DNA from: an uncultured Methylotenera sp.
Lineage (GTDB): Bacteria > Pseudomonadota > Gammaproteobacteria > Burkholderiales > Methylophilaceae
Assembly (NCBI RefSeq): GCF_946479685.1
Contig: NZ_CAMLGS010000006.1
Coordinates: forward strand, 1 to 64,000
DNA: 64,000 bases
Reading direction: 5' to 3'
Both the position numbers and the translations under genes were made by a program. Of the stretch, positions 54,554 through 64,000 are shown piece by piece (positions within the stretch are counted from its first letter, which is position 1; every line of letters begins with the position of its first letter). The notes below the pieces were generated by a model. The model did not search any database and was not told where the DNA came from. It worked only from the letters and a program-made list of their open reading frames with translations.

Positions 54554-55456
54554 TTATTTAATGCTTAACGGCTGCCCGGTCAAACGCTCGAATGCTTCCA
54601 TGTATTTTTCGCTGGTCTTGCTGGCAACGTCGGTTGGCAATGCTGGTGCGGGCGGTGTTTTATCCCAGCCACTGGCTTCTAACCAGTCGCGCACATATTG
54701 TTTATCGTAACTTGGTGGGTTTTTACCTACCACATAGCTCTCTGCTGGCCAAAAACGTGAAGAATCTGGGGTCAACACTTCATCCATCACATGGAGCACA
54801 CCGCTTTCGTCTAAACCAAATTCAAATTTGGTATCGGCAATGATAATACCGCGTGTCAGCGCATATTCAGCAGCCTGTGTGTACAAGGCGATTGCCGCCT
54901 TAGCCACTTGTGCCGCCATGTCCTCACCTATCAACGCTGCACATTGTGCCAAGCTGATATTCTCATCATGCTCGCCCACCGCAGCTTTGCTGGATGGTGT
55001 AAATAATGGCGCTGGTAATTTAGAAGCTTCTTGCAAGCCAGCCGGCAGCGGAATATCACATACTGTGCCCTTGGCTTTGTATTCCTTCCAGCCACTACCA
55101 ACTAAGTAGCCACGCACAATCGCCTCTATCGGCAATGCCTTAAGCTTTTTAACCACCACGGAGCGATTAGCCAGCTGTGCTTTTTCAGCTGCATCGGTCA
55201 CCACGCTGGTTGGCTCAATACCGGTCAAATGGTTAGGCACTACATCTTTTAACTGTTCAAACCAGAAATTAGCCATCTGTGTCAGCATGGCGCCTTTATT
55301 GGCGATACCCGTAGGCAAAATCACATCAAATGCAGATAACCTATCGGTACTCACCAGCAACATCGTGTTGGCGTCGATATCATAAATATCGCGCACCTTA
55401 CCTTGATGGATACGTTTTAAACTGTGGATGCTGGTTTCTAATAATGGATTATTCAT
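54554..55456 (-). CDS. purC: Phosphoribosylaminoimidazolesuccinocarboxamide synthase PurC
   Basis: 300 aa from the ATG at 55456; a TTG two codons upstream is also in frame. It makes SAICAR from CAIR and aspartate with ATP in purine synthesis. Signatures are HQGKVRDIYDID (phosphate/ATP loop), STDRLSAFDVILPTGI, VRGYLVGSGWKEYKAKGTVCDIPLP, and IIADTKFEFGLDE with the catalytic Asp. Length fits the single-domain bacterial type (about 240-300). Confidence 0.96.
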   Translation of the reverse strand: MNNPLLETSIHSLKRIHQGKVRDIYDIDANTMLLVSTDRLSAFDVILPTGIANKGAMLTQMANFWFEQLKDVVPNHLTGIEPTSVVTDAAEKAQLANRSVVVKKLKALPIEAIVRGYLVGSGWKEYKAKGTVCDIPLPAGLQEASKLPAPLFTPSSKAAVGEHDENISLAQCAALIGEDMAAQVAKAAIALYTQAAEYALTRGIIIADTKFEFGLDESGVLHVMDEVLTPDSSRFWPAESYVVGKNPPSYDKQYVRDWLEASGWDKTPPAPALPTDVASKTSEKYMEAFERLTGQPLSIK

Positions 55457-55642
55457 GAGCAATGATGACTATATTAATGGGTAAATTAACCTAAGCGCTC
55501 ATTATAAACGCAGTGTTTAATTCTGATAAATTTAAAATGTAGGTCCAGCACAAAAACCCAGTACAAGACATAGTACAGCATTCGTCCTGCAATATCAGCC
55601 AACACTAATAGTGCAAGCCGACATTGCGACTATATGGCCAGC

Positions 55643-57079
55643 CTACTCTTTGCGATGCTCGCCTATCTTAATGATTTTGAGGGTATTGGTACCACCGGGG
55701 TGCCCTATCGGCTCGCCAAAGGTAAGCAGTACAAGGTCGCCAACGCTAACCACGCGCTGACGGAGCAACACCTGCTCCATCTCCATCAGAATTTCATCAC
55801 GGTTTTTGCTGGCCTGCTCAATCGGATAAGGATATACACCACGATGCAAGGTAAGCTTTCTACGCGCATATTTATCTGGTGACAAGGCATAAATCGGCAC
55901 CTCTGCATCCGCGCGGGATAACCATTGCGCCGCATTGCCAGACTGCGTCAGCGCAGCAATCGCCTTCACCTTCAGATGATGTGCAGTGTAAATCGCAGCC
56001 GCTGCCAAGGCCTCGTCGGTTTTAACAAAAACCTGATCCAGCTTCTCCGCATGATGGTGACTAAAGTATTCCTTCTCTGCCTCAAGTGCCACGCGGTGTA
56101 CTGCCTGCACTGTTTCTAACGGATACTGGCCTGAGGCTGTTTCTGCCGACAACATCACCGCATCGGTGCCATCCAGCACCGCATTCGCCACATCAGACAC
56201 TTCTGCTCGGGTTGGGATAGGGCTGGTAATCATGGATTCCATCATCTGCGTCGCGGTAATCACCAGTTTATTTTGAGCGCGTGCCATACGGATCATGCGC
56301 TTTTGCAGACCCGGCACAGCCGCATCACCTACCTCTACACCCAAATCGCCGCGCGCCACCATAATGGCATCAGACGCATCAATAATGGCCTCTAAATCCT
56401 CAATTGCTTCTGCACGCTCAATTTTTGCAATAATGCTGGCGGTACCGCCAGCCTTGCGTACCAACGTTCTTGCCAGCTCTACATCCAGCGCAGATTTAGG
56501 AAATGAAATTGCGATGTAATCGGCATCGAGCGCCACTGCGGTTTTAATGTCTTCCCGGTCTTTTTTGGTCAAAGCATCTGCCGATAAACCACCGCCTTGC
56601 AGGTTAATGCCTTTATTGTTGGACAACACTCCGCCACTCAGTACCACGCAATGAATCTGGTTACCTTTCACGCGATTGATTTGCATCGTGATACGGCCAT
56701 CATCCAGCAGCAAGATGGCATTTTCTACCACTTCTTGCGGCAGCGCTTTGTAATCCAAGCCGACGTGATATTGGTCGCCCAGCTCGCAATCTGCATCCAG
56801 GATAAAGAGGTCGCCGGTCTTGAGGGTAATTTTACCTAACTCAAATCTGCCTATCCTAATCTTAGGCCCTTGCAGATCGCATAGTACGCCAACTGGCCGC
56901 CCCAACTTTACGGCAATATTGCGGACGATTTCAGCACGCTTAATATGCTCCTCGGGACTACCGTGGGAAAAGTTTAGGCGTACAACATTGACCCCGGCCG
57001 TGATCATGCGTGCCAACATCTCATCACTGGTAGATGAAGGGCCTAGTGTCGCGACAATTTTTGTTTTACGTAGTGTCAA
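55643..57079 (-). CDS. pyk: Pyruvate kinase
   Basis: 478 aa, starting with TTG (AAGG 6 nt before it); no ATG fits the usual RKTKIVATLGPSS start. It turns phosphoenolpyruvate and ADP into pyruvate and ATP. Signatures are NFSHGSPEEH, IIAKIERAEAIEDLEAIIDASDAIMVARGDLGVEV (catalytic Lys, Glu, Asp), ITATQMMESMI and the C-terminal effector-binding domain (about 350-478). Downstream of pgk but separated by a terminator, so it may have its own promoter. Confidence 0.96.
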   Translation of the reverse strand: MTLRKTKIVATLGPSSTSDEMLARMITAGVNVVRLNFSHGSPEEHIKRAEIVRNIAVKLGRPVGVLCDLQGPKIRIGRFELGKITLKTGDLFILDADCELGDQYHVGLDYKALPQEVVENAILLLDDGRITMQINRVKGNQIHCVVLSGGVLSNNKGINLQGGGLSADALTKKDREDIKTAVALDADYIAISFPKSALDVELARTLVRKAGGTASIIAKIERAEAIEDLEAIIDASDAIMVARGDLGVEVGDAAVPGLQKRMIRMARAQNKLVITATQMMESMITSPIPTRAEVSDVANAVLDGTDAVMLSAETASGQYPLETVQAVHRVALEAEKEYFSHHHAEKLDQVFVKTDEALAAAAIYTAHHLKVKAIAALTQSGNAAQWLSRADAEVPIYALSPDKYARRKLTLHRGVYPYPIEQASKNRDEILMEMEQVLLRQRVVSVGDLVLLTFGEPIGHPGGTNTLKIIKIGEHRKE

Positions 57080-57119
57080 ACTGTTACCTTATTTTCTCGA
57101 AAAATAACAATCGCAAAAT

Positions 57120-57145
57120 AAAAATGGGGCATATAGCCCCATTTT
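57120..57145 (-). terminator. Terminator of pgk
   Basis: AAAATGGGGC / GCCCCATTTT, 10-bp perfect stem, 5-nt loop, flanked by A/T runs. It lies about 40 bp after the pgk stop on the minus strand. Confidence 0.9.
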
Positions 57146-57183
57146 TAAAGTCTTAGCTGTATAGCACTAAAGGTTAGGGCTAG

Positions 57184-58365
57184 TTAACTTTTAGCACGTA
57201 ACTCCAAAATCTCAACTGCAGGCAATTTCTTGCCTTCTAAAAACTCCAAGAATGCACCACCCGCGGTTGAAATGTAATCCACTTTGCTTTCAATACCATA
57301 TTTCTGAATCGCAGCAATCGTGTCGCCGCCACCCGCCAATGTAAATGCTTTTGTGTTTGCAATCGCATCCGCAATGGTTTTAGTACCTTCGCCAAACTGG
57401 TCAAACTCAAACACACCGACTGGGCCATTCCACACCACAGTACCTGCGTTTTTAATGATCTCTGCTAATTCATTAGCAGATTTCGCGCCAATATCGAAAA
57501 TCATATCATCTGCTGCCACGTCAGCCACGTCTTTCTTGATGGCTGGCTCGTTTGCATCAAATTTTTTGGCACAGACTACGTCGACCGCCACTGGCACCGC
57601 TGCGCCTCTTTGGGACATTTTGTCCATTAAGGTGCGTGCTACTGGCGCCAAATCATCTTCGCACAATGATTTACCAACTTCCAAGCCAGAGGCTTTTAAG
57701 AAGGTATTGGCAATGCCACCACCCACCACCAGCTGATCTACTTTCTCAGATAAGCTCTCTAGCACGGTTAGCTTGGTTGAAACCTTGCTACCGCCCACAA
57801 TCGCTACCATAGGACGTGCTGGGCTCAACAATGCCTTAGTCAAGGCTTCTAGTTCATTCACTAATAATATGCCTGCTGCTGCCACAGGTGCAAATTTTGC
57901 AACGCCATGGGTACTGGCTTCAGCACGGTGTGCCGTACCAAAAGCATCCATCACAAAAATATCGCATAGCTTGGCATATTTTTGTGACAATTCATCACTG
58001 CTTTTCTTCTCACCTTTGTTAAAGCGACAGTTTTCCAGCACCACTAACTCACCGGCAGCCACATCAAAACCGCCATCTACCCAATCTTTGATCAGGCGCA
58101 CAGGCTTTGCCAATTTGGCTGAGATCACATCCACCACTGGCTGTAATGAGTTCTCTGCTGAATATACGCCCTCTTCTGGGCGACCCAAATGTGACGTCAC
58201 CATCACTTTGGCACCTGCCTTCATCGCAAACTCTATGGTGGCCATGGAAGCAGTAATACGCGCATCAGAAGTCACTTTACCGTCAGCAACTGGTACATTC
58301 AGATCGGCACGGATAAGTACGCGTTTGCCGTTTAAATCCAGATCTGTCATTTTAATAACGTTCAT
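57184..58365 (-). CDS. pgk: Phosphoglycerate kinase
   Basis: 393 aa, full length. It interconverts 1,3-bisphosphoglycerate + ADP and 3-phosphoglycerate + ATP. Signatures are [20 protein letters not shown] (seen as [11 protein letters not shown]), the [15 protein letters not shown] loop and [15 protein letters not shown], with the ATP site GGGDTIAAI. It follows gap by 141 bp holding a large hairpin. Part of the tkt-gap-pgk block. Confidence 0.97.
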   Translation of the reverse strand: MNVIKMTDLDLNGKRVLIRADLNVPVADGKVTSDARITASMATIEFAMKAGAKVMVTSHLGRPEEGVYSAENSLQPVVDVISAKLAKPVRLIKDWVDGGFDVAAGELVVLENCRFNKGEKKSSDELSQKYAKLCDIFVMDAFGTAHRAEASTHGVAKFAPVAAAGILLVNELEALTKALLSPARPMVAIVGGSKVSTKLTVLESLSEKVDQLVVGGGIANTFLKASGLEVGKSLCEDDLAPVARTLMDKMSQRGAAVPVAVDVVCAKKFDANEPAIKKDVADVAADDMIFDIGAKSANELAEIIKNAGTVVWNGPVGVFEFDQFGEGTKTIADAIANTKAFTLAGGGDTIAAIQKYGIESKVDYISTAGGAFLEFLEGKKLPAVEILELRAKS

Positions 58366-58408
58366 TTTTGTCTACTTTCGTACCTAAACATCATGATTAA
58401 AATTAAGC

Positions 58409-58492
58409 ACTTGGGTGCAGTACAAGGCGCACGGAACGCAAAAGCCGAGACAGTACAGATTAGTACTGCGCAACGCCGTAATGCGCCCAAGT
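58409..58492. repeat. Large interrupted palindrome between gap and pgk
   Basis: ACTTGGGTGCAGTAC (58409-58423) pairs with GTAATGCGCCCAAGT (58478-58492) over 13 of 15 positions. An inner hairpin CAGTAC-AGATTA-GTACTG lies at 58451-58468. It occupies most of the gap-pgk spacer and may process or stabilise the polycistronic mRNA, or be a dispersed REP element. Confidence 0.6.
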
Positions 58493-58505
58493 AATAATTT
58501 TGACC

Positions 58506-59525
58506 TTATTTAGCCGCCATCATCGCAGCAACGTTATCTAACATACGGCAGCTAAAGCCCCACTCGTTGTCGTACCATGCGCATACTTTAACCAGCATGC
58601 CATCTTTGGTCACTTTGGTTAAGGTTGCATCAAAGTTAGATGAGAAATCAGTGTGGTTGTAATCCACAGAAACCAACGGTGCCTCGTTATAAGACAAGAT
58701 GCCTTTCAGCGCGCCGCTATTAGCCGCTTCGTGCATGATGTGGTTTACTTCCTCTTTGGTAGTTGGACGTGATGGGGTAAATGTTAAATCTACCAGCGAC
58801 ACGTTGATGGTTGGTACGCGAATCGCAAAACCATCCAATTTACCGTTCAATTCTGGCAACACTAAACCTACAGCTGCGGCCGCGCCTGTTTTGGTAGGAA
58901 TCAATGAGGTAGTTGCAGAGCGTGCACGACGCATATCTTTGTGGTGCGCGTCGGTCAGCACTTGGTCATTCGTGAAAGAGTGGATGGTATTCATCAAACC
59001 ATTCACGATACCGATTTTCTCATGCAATGGTTGCACCATCGGTGCCAGACCGTTAGTGGTACAAGAAGCATTCGAGATTACGGTGTGCTCAGCTTTGATC
59101 ACATTATGATTCACGCCATACACAACGGTTGCGTCGATATCTTTTTCGCCAGGAGCGGATAACAATACTTTTTTCGCACCCGCATCAATATGTGCTTGCG
59201 CTTTAGCTTTGCTATTGAAGGCGCCGGTACACTCCAGCACCACATCAATACCTAAATCACGCCATGGCAGCTCAGCTGGGTTACGTGTTGAAAATGTTCT
59301 GATTTTATGGCTATTGATAATCATGGAGTCGCCATCGACGCCTACATCAAATGGGAATCTGCCATGTGCACTGTCATAACGTGTCAGATGGGCATTCGCC
59401 TCCGCATCACCACCTGAACTGTTGATCGCGATAATTTCAATATCCTTGCGACCAGACTCATATAAAGCACGCAATACCATGCGTCCAATACGACCATAAC
59501 CATTAATTGCCACTCGAATTGCCAT
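58506..59525 (-). CDS. gap: Glyceraldehyde-3-phosphate dehydrogenase
   Basis: 339 aa. Rossmann start [19 protein letters not shown]; the catalytic Cys in [19 protein letters not shown]; phosphate-binding Arg in [20 protein letters not shown]; the C-terminal [12 protein letters not shown]. In a RuMP methylotroph it serves glycolysis or gluconeogenesis. AGGA lies 7 nt before the ATG. Second gene of tkt-gap-pgk. Confidence 0.97.
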   Translation of the reverse strand: MAIRVAINGYGRIGRMVLRALYESGRKDIEIIAINSSGGDAEANAHLTRYDSAHGRFPFDVGVDGDSMIINSHKIRTFSTRNPAELPWRDLGIDVVLECTGAFNSKAKAQAHIDAGAKKVLLSAPGEKDIDATVVYGVNHNVIKAEHTVISNASCTTNGLAPMVQPLHEKIGIVNGLMNTIHSFTNDQVLTDAHHKDMRRARSATTSLIPTKTGAAAAVGLVLPELNGKLDGFAIRVPTINVSLVDLTFTPSRPTTKEEVNHIMHEAANSGALKGILSYNEAPLVSVDYNHTDFSSNFDATLTKVTKDGMLVKVCAWYDNEWGFSCRMLDNVAAMMAAK

Positions 59526-59642
59526 GATAATTCCTAAATATTTTCAATTAACTGTAAGCCAGTTTAAAGCATACACAGCTTAAATTCATCTACTACTTAA
59601 AGCTAGGCATTTACTACAAAACACCAGCCCTATAAAAAAATT

Positions 59643-59668
59643 AAGGCACCCCAAGCTTGAGGTGCCTT
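59643..59668 (-). terminator. Terminator after tkt
   Basis: AAGGCACC / GGTGCCTT with an inner CAAG/CTTG stem, followed on the minus strand by seven T. It lies 57 bp beyond the tkt stop and 120 bp before gap. Some read-through to gap is possible. Confidence 0.85.
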
Positions 59669-59725
59669 TTAAAAACTAACTGACCAAACTGATATTACGA
59701 ATGGGCTTGGTCAGTAAGTAGTGTA

Positions 59726-61711
59726 TTAAAGCACCGATTTAACAGTTGCAACTACGTTTTCAACTGTGAAGCCGAAGTGCTTCAGCAATACACCACCAGG
59801 TGCTGATTCGCCGAATGTAGCGATACCAACTACAGCACCTTCTAAACCTACATATTTACGCCAGAAGTCTGGGTGAGCAGCTTCCACTGCAACACGTTTA
59901 ACACCAGCAGTTAATACGCTATCTTTGTATGCTTGATCTTGACGATCGAACACGTTGGTTGATGGCATTGAAACCACACGTACTTTAGTACCAGCAGCGT
60001 TCAATTCAGCAGCAGCTTTGATCGCCAAATCTAACTCTGAACCGTTAGCGATGATGATCACGTCAGCTTTACCAGCCACGTCTGAGAACACATAACCACC
60101 CTTGCGGATTAGGTCAAAGTCTTTAGCGTCATGTTTAATGCCAGGCACGTTTTGACGGCTTAACACCAAGCTTGATGGACCATTTTTACGTTCTACAGCA
60201 GCAACCCAAGCCACTGCAGTTTCTACTGAGTCAGCTGGACGCCATACATCCATGTTAGGGATGTAACGTAAACCTGATGTGTTTTCTACTGGTTGGTGAG
60301 TAGGACCGTCTTCACCTTGGCCGATAGAGTCATGTGATAAAACAGCGATAGTACGTTGTTTCATCAATGCAGCCATACGCAATGCGCTCTTAGCGTAGTC
60401 AGAGAACATGTGGAATGTACCGCCGAATGGAATCAAACCACCGTGCAATGCCATACCGTTCATGATTGCGTACATACCGAACTCACGTACACCGTAAGAG
60501 ATGTAGTTACCTGGCTCTTTACCAGATACGTGTTTGAAGCTAGCAGCTGCAGTCAGGTTAGAACCTGTCAAGTCAGCAGAACCGCCCAAGAACTCTGGCA
60601 ATAATGGAGCTAGTGCAGTAATTGCATTTTGTGAAGCTTTACGTGTTGCAACGCCTTCTGCTTTTTCGTTAGTAGCAGCGATGAATGCATCAGTTGCTTC
60701 TTTCCAGTTAGCTGGTAAGTCACCCGCCATACGACGTTTGAACTCAGCAGCTTCAGCTGGGAATGCAGCAGCGTATGCAGCGAATTTTTCGTTCCAAGCA
60801 GCTTCAGTTGAAGCGCCTTTAGCTTTTTGATCCCAGCCAGCGTAAACGTCAGCAGGAATAACAAATGGCTCATGTGGCCAGCCGATGTTTGCGCGAGTAG
60901 CAGCAACTTCTTCTAAACCTAATGCTGAACCGTGGCAGTCGTGTGAACCAGATTTGTTTGGTGAACCCATACCGATGATGGTTTTGCAGCAGATCAATGA
61001 TGGTTTGTCTGTAACTGCTTTAGCCGCTTTAACAGCTGCGTCGATAGCGTCAGAATCGTGACCATCTACTGATTGAACGTGCCAGCCGTAAGCTTCAAAG
61101 CGTTTAGCTGTGTCGTCTGTGTACCAGCCTTCAATGTGACCGTCGATAGAAATACCGTTGTCATCCCAGAAAGCAACCAATTTACCTAAGCCCCATGTAC
61201 CAGCTAAAGCACAAGCTTCGTGTGATACACCTTCCATCATACAGCCGTCACCTAAGAAGCAGTATGTGTAGTGGTCAACGATGTCGTGACCTGGTTTGTT
61301 GAATTGGTCAGCCAATAGTTTTTCCGCCATTGCGAAACCAACTGCGTTGGTGATACCTTGACCTAATGGACCTGTAGTTGTTTCAACGCCTGGAGCGTAG
61401 CTGTACTCTGGGTGACCAGCACATTTTGAGTGCAATTGACGGAATGTTTTGATTTCATCCATCGGTAGGTCGTAACCTGTCAGGTGCAATAGTGAGTAGA
61501 TCAACATTGAGCCATGGCCGTTAGAGAGCACAAAACGGTCACGATCAGCCCAGTTTGGATTGGTTGGATTGTGACGCAAGTGGTGATTCCACAATACTTC
61601 TGCGATTTCAGCCATGCCCATAGGCGCACCTGGGTGGCCTGAGTTAGCTTTTTGCACTGCATCCATAGATAACGCACGAATTGCATTAGCTAGGTCTTTA
61701 CGTGTTGCCAT
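59726..61711 (-). CDS. tkt: Transketolase
   Basis: 661 aa thiamine-diphosphate enzyme of the pentose-phosphate/RuMP rearrangement. Signatures are [32 protein letters not shown] (ThDP-binding GDG...), [17 protein letters not shown] and the C-terminal domain (about 525-661). GGGAG lies 9 nt before the ATG. Codon usage differs from its neighbours (few rare codons), suggesting high expression. In a methylotroph it regenerates ribulose 5-phosphate. Confidence 0.97.
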   Translation of the reverse strand: MATRKDLANAIRALSMDAVQKANSGHPGAPMGMAEIAEVLWNHHLRHNPTNPNWADRDRFVLSNGHGSMLIYSLLHLTGYDLPMDEIKTFRQLHSKCAGHPEYSYAPGVETTTGPLGQGITNAVGFAMAEKLLADQFNKPGHDIVDHYTYCFLGDGCMMEGVSHEACALAGTWGLGKLVAFWDDNGISIDGHIEGWYTDDTAKRFEAYGWHVQSVDGHDSDAIDAAVKAAKAVTDKPSLICCKTIIGMGSPNKSGSHDCHGSALGLEEVAATRANIGWPHEPFVIPADVYAGWDQKAKGASTEAAWNEKFAAYAAAFPAEAAEFKRRMAGDLPANWKEATDAFIAATNEKAEGVATRKASQNAITALAPLLPEFLGGSADLTGSNLTAAASFKHVSGKEPGNYISYGVREFGMYAIMNGMALHGGLIPFGGTFHMFSDYAKSALRMAALMKQRTIAVLSHDSIGQGEDGPTHQPVENTSGLRYIPNMDVWRPADSVETAVAWVAAVERKNGPSSLVLSRQNVPGIKHDAKDFDLIRKGGYVFSDVAGKADVIIIANGSELDLAIKAAAELNAAGTKVRVVSMPSTNVFDRQDQAYKDSVLTAGVKRVAVEAAHPDFWRKYVGLEGAVVGIATFGESAPGGVLLKHFGFTVENVVATVKSVL

Positions 61712-61827
61712 TGTTTTCTCCCTAATGATTAGTACTTGAGGACTTATAAAGATAGCGTTTTGCGCGAAACCTCATAAACCTTAATTGAAGTTCTCAAAAA
61801 GACAGCGAAAATCACTGCTTTTCCGTG

Positions 61828-61855
61828 AAAGCTAAATTATTGCTTAGATAGCTTT
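61828..61855. repeat. Short inverted repeat upstream of tkt
   Basis: AAAGCTA (61828-61834) and TAGCTTT (61849-61855) with a 14-nt spacer, about 117-144 bp before the tkt ATG. It could be a leader structure or an operator. Confidence 0.3.
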
Positions 61856-61877
61856 TTTCGGCAAGTGCAACGTAAGA

Positions 61878-61908
61878 AAAGTGGCGAGCATCAGCTGTGC
61901 GCCACTTT
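61878..61908 (-). terminator. Terminator of the Gfo/Idh/MocA gene
   Basis: AAAGTGGCG / CGCCACTTT, 9-bp perfect stem with a 13-nt loop, followed by TTCTTA on the minus strand. It lies 28 bp past the stop. Confidence 0.65.
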
Positions 61909-61935
61909 CAAAATTTTGCCCCAATGCCGCTGAAT

Positions 61936-63027
61936 TTAATCGATTTTAACCAAGCGCTGCGAGCCGACCGACGCCAACACCGCCTCAATGGCTTTGCAAT
62001 TTGCTTTAGCATCAGCAAAAGTTAAGTGCGTGGGCTTGTTGTTGAGTACGCAATCACTGAAGTGCTCAATCTCCAAATTAAAGTGGTTGCTCGGCGCAAA
62101 GCGCTCTTCAGCATATTTACCGTCTTCAGTCGCCCATGACACAACAGGCACATCATTCTGAAACACCCATGCCGCATGGCATTTAACCCAGCCTTTAGTA
62201 CCGATGATTTCATATTCAGATTTGCGGCTACGCTCAAAGCTGATATCGAAATGACCAAATCGCGCACGACCTTCTGCATCTGGCCCAAAATCCAGCACGC
62301 CACTGGTCACGATATCGGCACCGTACTCATTTAGCTTAGCATGCGCAAGCACCGATACTGGCTCGCTAGGCATGCCATTATTACTACTATTACCCAAACC
62401 CGAACCATTACCCAAACCCATAGCCCAGCGCAGACTGTGGATTGCATAAGGACCAATATCCCACATAGCACCGCCGCCATTGGCCATACTGCGATTGATG
62501 CGGTACATGCGCGCTTGGCGCATTAAAAATGAATAACTGGCGCGCACGGACAACACATCACCGATCAGGCCAGACGCCACAATCTCCTGTATACGCGCGT
62601 GCTGCGGATGAAAGCGATACATAAAGCCTTCCATCACTTTCACCTTATTACTGAGTGCAGCCGCTTCTATCGCTTCAATATCTTGCAAGGTAGTGGCCAT
62701 CGGCTTTTCAATCAGCACATGCTTACCAGCGTTAATCGCTTTGATTGCCCACTCCGCATGCTCTTCGTTGGCCATTGGACAGTAGATCGCATCAACGTTA
62801 GCATCGTTAATCAGCGCATCCATATCGTCATAGCACTGCACTTCGCTGGCATAACATGGCGCATACTTTTGCAAGGTCGCCTGCGCAGCGCCGGCACGAC
62901 GACTGGCGATAGCCACCAGTTGGGAGTTAGGCGCCTCTATAATCGCCGGTAGCAAACGCTCATTAACACGCGCAGCGCCCAATATACCCCAACGTAATTT
63001 TCTCTGTTCAGTCATGGTCTGCGTCAC
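61936..63027 (-). CDS. Gfo/Idh/MocA family NAD(P)-dependent oxidoreductase
   Basis: 363 aa. Rossmann start RWGILGAARVNERLLPAI, then EKPMATTLQDIEAIE with the catalytic Lys (E-K-P) typical of the family, FMYRFHPQHARIQEI and a GGAMWDIGPYAIHSLRW motif. The family acts on sugars, inositols and related compounds; the substrate here is unknown. The GTG at 63027 has AAAGGA 6 nt upstream and is preferred to the ATG at 63015. It is followed by a terminator, then tkt. Confidence 0.87.
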   Translation of the reverse strand: MTQTMTEQRKLRWGILGAARVNERLLPAIIEAPNSQLVAIASRRAGAAQATLQKYAPCYASEVQCYDDMDALINDANVDAIYCPMANEEHAEWAIKAINAGKHVLIEKPMATTLQDIEAIEAAALSNKVKVMEGFMYRFHPQHARIQEIVASGLIGDVLSVRASYSFLMRQARMYRINRSMANGGGAMWDIGPYAIHSLRWAMGLGNGSGLGNSSNNGMPSEPVSVLAHAKLNEYGADIVTSGVLDFGPDAEGRARFGHFDISFERSRKSEYEIIGTKGWVKCHAAWVFQNDVPVVSWATEDGKYAEERFAPSNHFNLEIEHFSDCVLNNKPTHLTFADAKANCKAIEAVLASVGSQRLVKID

Positions 63028-63065
63028 AATTTATCCTTTATTTTCGTAATATCAATTTAAAAATA

Positions 63066-63113
63066 TCTGCCCGAAATGGCAGAGGCACCCTGCAAAGCAC
63101 GTCGCCTGCAGGG
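63066..63113. repeat. Two hairpins between the oxidoreductase and the synthetase
   Basis: TCTGCC/GGCAGA (63066-63083) and CCCTGCA/TGCAGGG (63088-63113) lie head to tail, the second ending next to the synthetase stop codon. Terminator or mRNA-end structure; no T-run is seen. Confidence 0.45.
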
Positions 63114-64000
63114 CTACAGTTTGAATCCCTCATATAGCTTTTGGTACTGCACCGCATATTGCTGCAATATAAGGTGGCGCTTAATTTTCAAAGTAGGCGT
63201 CAGCAGGCCATTCTCCACAGTCCACGGTGTATGCAGCAAGGCAATTTTTCGCACCCTGGCATAACCCGGAAAAGATTGCATCTGCGCCGCCACGCGCGCT
63301 AAGGCAAAAGCACTGGCCTGACGTTCATCCAACACCTGCGGCCAAGCATCAGATAACCCATGCTGCTGGGCCAACTCTAGCCACATATCCTGACTCACCA
63401 CTGCCAGCAAGCTCAGATACGGCTTACCCTCACCCACCAACATTACCTGCTCAAACAGCGGGTCTATCAATATGGCAGCCTCAATATCGGTAGGCGGCAC
63501 TTTTTCACCATTGGACAGCACTATTATTTCTTTGATACGCCCGGTAATGGTGATGCGGCCAGACGAATCGATATTGGCCACATCGCCGGTTTTTAGCCAG
63601 CCATCAGCGGTAAACACCGCACGGTTGGCATCCACATCATTCCAGTAACCCTGCATCACATTAGGGCCGAGCACCTCTAAGCCACCGGACGCATCCAAAC
63701 GCACTTGCACACCGGGTAAGGGATACCCCACGCTGCTAGGCACATTATCTTCCGCTTTATTGACGCTAATTACCGGGCTCGTTTCCGTGAGGCCATAGCC
63801 CTGCACAATGGGCACCCCTAAGCCGATAAAAGTGCGTGCACTATCGGCAGACAATGCAGCACCACCTGCCACCGCCAAACGCAAGCGGCCACCTAAACGT
63901 GCTTGCAACTTGCTGGCCACTACATGCTTCAAAACAGGCCAAGCCAAATGGCGCCACTGCCACTTAGCTCTACCCTGTGTATATTCAAAGTAGGCGTAAC
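63114..64000 (-). CDS. Long-chain acyl-CoA synthetase, AMP-forming (5' truncated by window)
   Basis: At least 295 codons read on the minus strand and open to the window edge; the N-terminal half is outside. AMP-binding family C-terminal half: VPIVQGYGLTETSPVIS (YGLTETSP adenylation motif), DGWLKTGDVANID (TGD), GRIKEIIVLSNGEKVPPTDIEAAI (hinge and catalytic region). The closest type is long-chain fatty-acid-CoA ligase (FadD/AMP synthetase class). A TTG at 63947 begins no separate gene: codons before it continue the same frame. The substrate is unknown. Confidence 0.88.
   Translation of the reverse strand, partial: YAYFEYTQGRAKWQWRHLAWPVLKHVVASKLQARLGGRLRLAVAGGAALSADSARTFIGLGVPIVQGYGLTETSPVISVNKAEDNVPSSVGYPLPGVQVRLDASGGLEVLGPNVMQGYWNDVDANRAVFTADGWLKTGDVANIDSSGRITITGRIKEIIVLSNGEKVPPTDIEAAILIDPLFEQVMLVGEGKPYLSLLAVVSQDMWLELAQQHGLSDAWPQVLDERQASAFALARVAAQMQSFPGYARVRKIALLHTPWTVENGLLTPTLKIKRHLILQQYAVQYQKLYEGFKL

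Noticed and set aside
63114..63947. A complete 277-aa synthetase starting at 63947
   Set aside because: Codons upstream of 63947 continue the same frame to the window edge, so the gene is truncated by the window, not short.

Overview
The window looks like a chromosomal segment of a betaproteobacterium, most likely a methylotroph of the Methylophilaceae (Methylotenera-like). This rests on the proteobacterial gene blocks (tgt-yajC-secDF, clpS-clpA, dapA-bamC, rsxABCDGE-nth, DUF721/M23/secA), moderate base composition and the tkt-gap-pgk-pyk carbon block. The lineage is inferred from protein flavour, not tested. Almost all DNA is coding; I see no rRNA, prophage, insertion sequence or CRISPR array.

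Layout. 0-4 kb: two cyclic-di-GMP proteins. 4-8 kb: rlmF, a tRNA-Lys with clear promoter and terminator, ffh, and a divergent cytochrome-assembly-like membrane protein. 8-13.9 kb: a three-gene minus-strand unit (unknown protein, DMT exporter, HAD phosphatase), leuA with a leucine-rich leader peptide, pssA and an OmpA-like lipoprotein. 14-23.5 kb (plus strand): tgt-yajC-secD-secF, a CorC/HlyC-type membrane protein, clpS-clpA and a TRIC-like protein. 23.5-28 kb (minus): a GST-like protein, pyrD, a 650-base repeat-rich spacer and an orphan molybdopterin oxidoreductase. 28-31 kb: a ribosomal oxygenase, a small PLD-like protein, a secretin-domain protein and an Ala/Pro/Glu lipoprotein. 31-34.3 kb (minus): an MBL hydrolase, bamC and dapA. 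34.6-41 kb: the complete Rnf/Rsx complex plus nth. 41-45.5 kb: FIST protein, DUF1841 protein, ECF sigma factor, zinc-finger anti-sigma factor, Cys-Gly-rich secreted peptide, DUF692 (MNIO) enzyme and DUF2063 partner. 45.6-50.2 kb: DUF1289, secA, M23 peptidase, DUF721. 50.5-54.5 kb: membrane pyrophosphatase, VIT1/CCC1 transporter, soluble pyrophosphatase, DUF1232. 54.5-64 kb (minus): purC, pyk, pgk, gap, tkt, a Gfo/Idh/MocA oxidoreductase and a truncated acyl-CoA synthetase.

The most interesting system is the 42.5-45.5 kb block. A sigma/anti-sigma pair precedes a signal-peptide-bearing precursor with five Cys-Gly motifs, an MNIO enzyme and its DUF2063 partner. This is the gene logic of the bufferin/oxazolin (HvfABC-like) copper-binding RiPPs, here with a precursor built from short internal repeats. 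Other notable signals are an unannotated leucine-rich leader ORF before leuA, predicted to be almost leaderless; paired palindromes over the rlmF start; duplicated mini-ORFs before rsxG; a T11 tract inside the likely promoter of a repetitive lipoprotein; and a recurring habit of degenerate 12-19 bp tandem repeats at the 3' ends of genes (rlmF, leuA, the DUF2063 gene, secA and near the DUF721 gene).
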